DNA of 64,000 nt from Streptomyces microflavus. GTDB taxonomy: Bacteria; Actinomycetota; Actinomycetes; Streptomycetales; Streptomycetaceae. Numbering within the stretch: the first letter of the stretch is position 1; each line of letters starts with the position of its first letter. The notes beneath the pieces were generated by a model. That model was given only the letters and a program-made list of their open reading frames with translations. It did not search any database and was not told where the DNA came from. Position numbers and translations under genes: made by a program. The DNA lies in assembly GCF_014650075.1 (NCBI RefSeq), contig NZ_BMUG01000001.1, forward strand, positions 696,710 through 760,709. The letters run 5' to 3'. Below are positions 61,637-64,000 of the stretch, piece by piece.

Positions 61637-62417
61637 ACGGGGTCCAGGCCTCGGCCGCCCACGGCCCGAAGGCCCGGTCGGTCAGCGCCACGCAGGCGAC
61701 CCCGGCCACCGGGTCGATCCAGAGGAACGTGCCCGACTGGCCGAAGTGGCCGAAGGTCGCCGGGGAGGACGAGGTGCCCGTCCAGTGCGGGGACTTGGAG
61801 TCGCGGATCTCGAAGCCGAGGCCCCAGTCGTTCGGGCTCTGGTGGCCGTAGCCCGGCAGGACGCCCTTGAGGCCCGGGTGGACGACGCTCTGGGCTTCGA
61901 GGACCGTACGGGGGTCGAGGAGGCGGGGGGCCTGGACCTCGGCGGCGAAGCGGACCAGGTCGTCCACGGTGGAGACGCCGTCGCGGGCGGGGGAGCCGTC
62001 GAGCGAGGTGGAGGCCATGTTCAGCGGCTCCAGGACCGCCTGGCGCAGGTACTCCGCGAACGGGATGCCGGACGCCTTCGCGATGTGGTCGCCCAGCACA
62101 TCGAAGCCCGCGTTGGAGTAGAGGCGGCGGTTGCCGGGAGGGGCCGTCACCCGGTGCTCGTCGAAGGCGAGGCCGCTGGTGTGGGCCAGGAGGTGGCGGA
62201 CCGTGGAGCCCTCGGGCCCGGCCGGTTCGTCCAGCTCGATCGCCCCCTCCTCGTACGCCACCAGCGCCGCGTAGGCCGCCAGCGGCTTGGTGACCGAGGC
62301 GAGGGGGAAGCGGTGGGCGGTCGGCCCGTGCGTACCGAGGACGGTGCCGTCCGCCCGTACGACGGCGGCCGCCGCGGTCGGGACGGGCCAGGTGTCGATG
62401 ATCCGCAAGCTCTCCAT
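61602..62417 (-). CDS. Beta-lactamase-family serine hydrolase (class C type)
   Basis: A 271-residue penicillin-binding/beta-lactamase-fold enzyme without signal peptide. Catalytic motifs are LASVTKPLAAY (SxxK), LYSNAGF (YxN) and FGHFGQSGT (HxG). Such cytoplasmic members are esterases or peptidases. The ATG at 62417 matches the family's N-terminus; the frame extends 51 codons upstream without similarity. No clear ribosome site is visible. Confidence 0.9.
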   Translation of the reverse strand: MESLRIIDTWPVPTAAAAVVRADGTVLGTHGPTAHRFPLASVTKPLAAYAALVAYEEGAIELDEPAGPEGSTVRHLLAHTSGLAFDEHRVTAPPGNRRLYSNAGFDVLGDHIAKASGIPFAEYLRQAVLEPLNMASTSLDGSPARDGVSTVDDLVRFAAEVQAPRLLDPRTVLEAQSVVHPGLKGVLPGYGHQSPNDWGLGFEIRDSKSPHWTGTSSSPATFGHFGQSGTFLWIDPVAGVACVALTDRAFGPWAAEAWTPFTDAILSEVAG

Positions 62418-62554
62418 GGACCCGAGCCTAACGTTCGGTCCGGCGGGGGCCGCACCGCGTCCGAAAGGTGATGAAGTCACCAACTCCCGCTTCCCCGGCC
62501 GACTACTGTGCGGAAGCGTAGCGCTGCGCACCGCAGCCGTCCGAGGAGGTTTCC

Positions 62555-63103
62555 GTGTCACCTGTGTCATCGCCCTACGGCCCCCAGCACGCTCCCGCCG
62601 GCGATGTCGGCGCAGCGCTCATGCTGATCGACTCCCGGCTCCGGAGCATCCACGAGGGCAGTCCCGAGAGCGATGCCGAGCAGCAGGCGATGATGGCGCA
62701 GTTCACCGAGTCCCTGGGGCCCGACGGCGCCGACGACCTGCTGGACGGCGTGTGTACGTTGATCTACATGTTCATGACGTGGCTCCGGAAGGCCCACGAG
62801 GACCACGACAAGGACGTCATCGAATACGTGGTCCCGACCCTCGTGGCCTCGATGCGCATGATGCCCATGAGCATCCGCCCGGAGGCCGTCCCGACCATGG
62901 CGGGCCTCGTCATCGCCGCGGGCACCGGCCTGAGCCCCAGCCTCTGGCGCAAGCAGTACGGCGACTGGACCGAGGCGGAGATGACCCCCCTGGAGGCCAC
63001 CGCCTTCCTGCTCGCGGAGCACATCAACCGCATCGCCGACGACGCCGACTTCGCCACCCGGGTGATCACCGACGCGCTGTCCCGGGCGGAGGACGAACTC
63101 TGA
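62555..63103 (+). CDS. Conserved hypothetical helical protein
   Basis: A 182-residue protein, probably all-alpha and cytoplasmic, with many Met residues in the middle (YMFMTWLRKA, ASMRMMPMSIRPEAVP). I recognise no domain. GAGGAGG five bases before the GTG supports the start. The C-terminal part (LLAEHINRIADDADFATRVI) looks amphipathic. It is upstream of and in line with the MerR gene, but the MerR gene has its own promoter. Confidence 0.75.
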   Translation: MSPVSSPYGPQHAPAGDVGAALMLIDSRLRSIHEGSPESDAEQQAMMAQFTESLGPDGADDLLDGVCTLIYMFMTWLRKAHEDHDKDVIEYVVPTLVASMRMMPMSIRPEAVPTMAGLVIAAGTGLSPSLWRKQYGDWTEAEMTPLEATAFLLAEHINRIADDADFATRVITDALSRAEDEL

Positions 63104-63148
63104 TGCTCCCTGTTTCCGCTGATGCCCACTGATTCCCTCCGGCTTCGC

Positions 63149-63179
63149 TTGCTTCGAGTGCACTCCAAGGATTTAGCGT
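63149..63179 (+). promoter_or_regulatory. MerR-type promoter with operator in a 19-bp spacer
   Basis: TTGCTT (63149-63154) and TAGCGT (63174-63179) are 19 bases apart. The 18-bp palindrome CTTCGAGTG/CACTCCAAG (63152-63169, 8 of 9 pairs) sits between them. This is the classic MerR-family arrangement. Transcription would begin about at the ATG 63187. Confidence 0.7.
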
Positions 63180-63186
63180 GGAGGGC

Positions 63187-63696
63187 ATGACGGTGATCGA
63201 CGGAACTTCCCGGAGCATTCCCGCGACCAGCACACAGCCGCAGCCCCAGCGGCCCTCCACAGGGGTGGACGCCTGTACGGCCGCCCCCGAGGCGCACCCC
63301 CGGCCCGCGGGCAAGGACAGCTACACGATCAGCGAGGTCGTCGCCTTCACCGGGCTCACCGCGCACACCCTGCGCTGGTACGAACGGATCGGGCTGATGC
63401 CCCACGTCGACCGCTCGCACACGGGCCAGCGCCGCTTCTCCAACCGCGACCTGGACTGGCTGGTCTTCGTCGGCAAGCTGCGGCTGACCGGGATGCCCGT
63501 CGCCGACATGGTGCGTTACGCGGAGCTGCTGCGCGTCGGCGAGTCGACCTTCGAAGAGCGGCAGGAGCTGCTGGAGTCGACCCGTCGCGATGTGATCACG
63601 CGGATCGCGGAGCTCCATGACACCCTCGCCGTCCTCGACCACAAGATCGAGTACTACGCGGGCGCCCGCCGGGCGCCGGAAAGGCACAGTGCCTGA
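63187..63696 (+). CDS. MerR-family regulator
   Basis: A 169-residue regulator. After a 40-residue low-complexity N-terminus comes the winged helix YTISEVVAFTGLTAHTLRWY, ERIGLMPHVDRS and GQRRFSNRDLDWL; a coiled-coil dimerisation helix follows (EERQELLESTRRDVITRIAE). No metal-binding Cys are present, so it probably senses an organic ligand. The promoter layout suggests a leaderless mRNA starting at this ATG; GTG 63178 is the alternative. Its stop overlaps the aldo/keto reductase start (TGATG). Confidence 0.88.
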   Translation: MTVIDGTSRSIPATSTQPQPQRPSTGVDACTAAPEAHPRPAGKDSYTISEVVAFTGLTAHTLRWYERIGLMPHVDRSHTGQRRFSNRDLDWLVFVGKLRLTGMPVADMVRYAELLRVGESTFEERQELLESTRRDVITRIAELHDTLAVLDHKIEYYAGARRAPERHSA

Positions 63697-64000
63697 TGAC
63701 CGACGACACGAACAGGATCGCCACCGTCGAGCTGGGCTCCGGTGGACCGCGGATCGGGGTCCAGGGCCTCGGCTGCATGGGCATGAGCGAGTTCTACGGT
63801 GACACCGACGAGCTCTCCGCCCGGGACACCCTGGATGCGGCGCTGGAAGCGGGTGTGACCTTCTTCGACACTGCGGACATCTACGGGCGCGGGGCCAACG
63901 AGGAGTTCCTCGCGCCCTTCGCCGGAGCCCACCGTGACGAGATCACGCTCGCCACCAAGTTCGCCGTCGAGAGGACGGACGACCCGGAGTACCGGGCGGT
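63696..64000 (+). CDS. Aldo/keto reductase, cut by the window end
   Basis: The first 101 residues of an AKR-fold NADPH oxidoreductase: VQGLGCMGMSEFYG, the catalytic Asp and Tyr in FFDTADIYGRGANEE and the Lys in TLATKFAVE. It is coupled to the MerR gene, a common pairing in actinobacteria in which the regulator responds to a reactive carbonyl. The rest is outside the window. Confidence 0.9.
   Translation, partial: MTDDTNRIATVELGSGGPRIGVQGLGCMGMSEFYGDTDELSARDTLDAALEAGVTFFDTADIYGRGANEEFLAPFAGAHRDEITLATKFAVERTDDPEYRA

Overview
The window is high-GC actinobacterial chromosome, almost certainly Streptomyces. Reasons: near-total G/C at third codon positions, frequent GTG starts, a fasR-fabD-fabH-acpP-fabF locus, an Mbl-type MreB homologue, a DUF397/DUF5753/ATPase triad, a SCO2400-family protein, and a rare TTA codon of the kind read by bldA tRNA.

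Layout. 1-5.7 kb: heterodimeric ABC exporter, FGGY sugar kinase, small YtxH-like protein. 5.9-6.4 kb: two tRNA-Asn genes and one CAT-anticodon tRNA. 7-17.8 kb: secreted LamG protein, a 2,210-residue secreted RHS/YD-repeat protein with a variable C-terminal domain, and a small membrane protein in the position of an immunity gene. 17.9-26.5 kb: STAS antagonist/ATPase pair, secreted phosphodiester glycosidase, MFS exporter, SDR/TetR divergon, fused carboxyltransferase and MatB malonyl-CoA synthetase. 26.8-31.4 kb: two translationally coupled secreted multidomain carbohydrate proteins. 31.5-47.6 kb: NarK-like transporter, Lrp, a histidine kinase coupled to mbl, MarR/oxidoreductase divergon, Ohr, EI24, LysE, TetR/GH3 divergon, galactose mutarotase, SGNH lipoprotein and DUF3145. 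47.7-52.6 kb: type II fatty acid synthase operon with its activator FasR. 59.9-64 kb: regulatory triad, serine hydrolase, and a MerR/aldo-keto reductase pair.

Most notable is 54.0-59.9 kb, a compact cassette with a specialised-metabolism look: a tandem-fused type III CoA-transferase with a TTA codon, a CysO/MoaD-like sulfur-carrier protein whose Gly-Gly end is capped by Cys-Cys, a SufS-type cysteine desulfurase, two paralogous SAM methyltransferases and one unrecognised protein. Known chemistry (CysO/ThiS thiocarboxylates; the type III CoA-transferase PtmU4 in thioplatensimycin biosynthesis) suggests sulfur transfer to an acyl-CoA to give a thiocarboxylate, possibly then methylated. No E1-like adenylyltransferase, JAMM protease or acyl-CoA ligase is encoded nearby, so housekeeping partners would be needed. 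The second system worth testing is the RHS protein with its putative membrane immunity protein, separated by a 15-bp hairpin.

At least five genes end in short tandem duplications that include their own stop codon, and several divergent regulators have visible palindromic operators. Functions come from reading motifs by eye; no database search was run.
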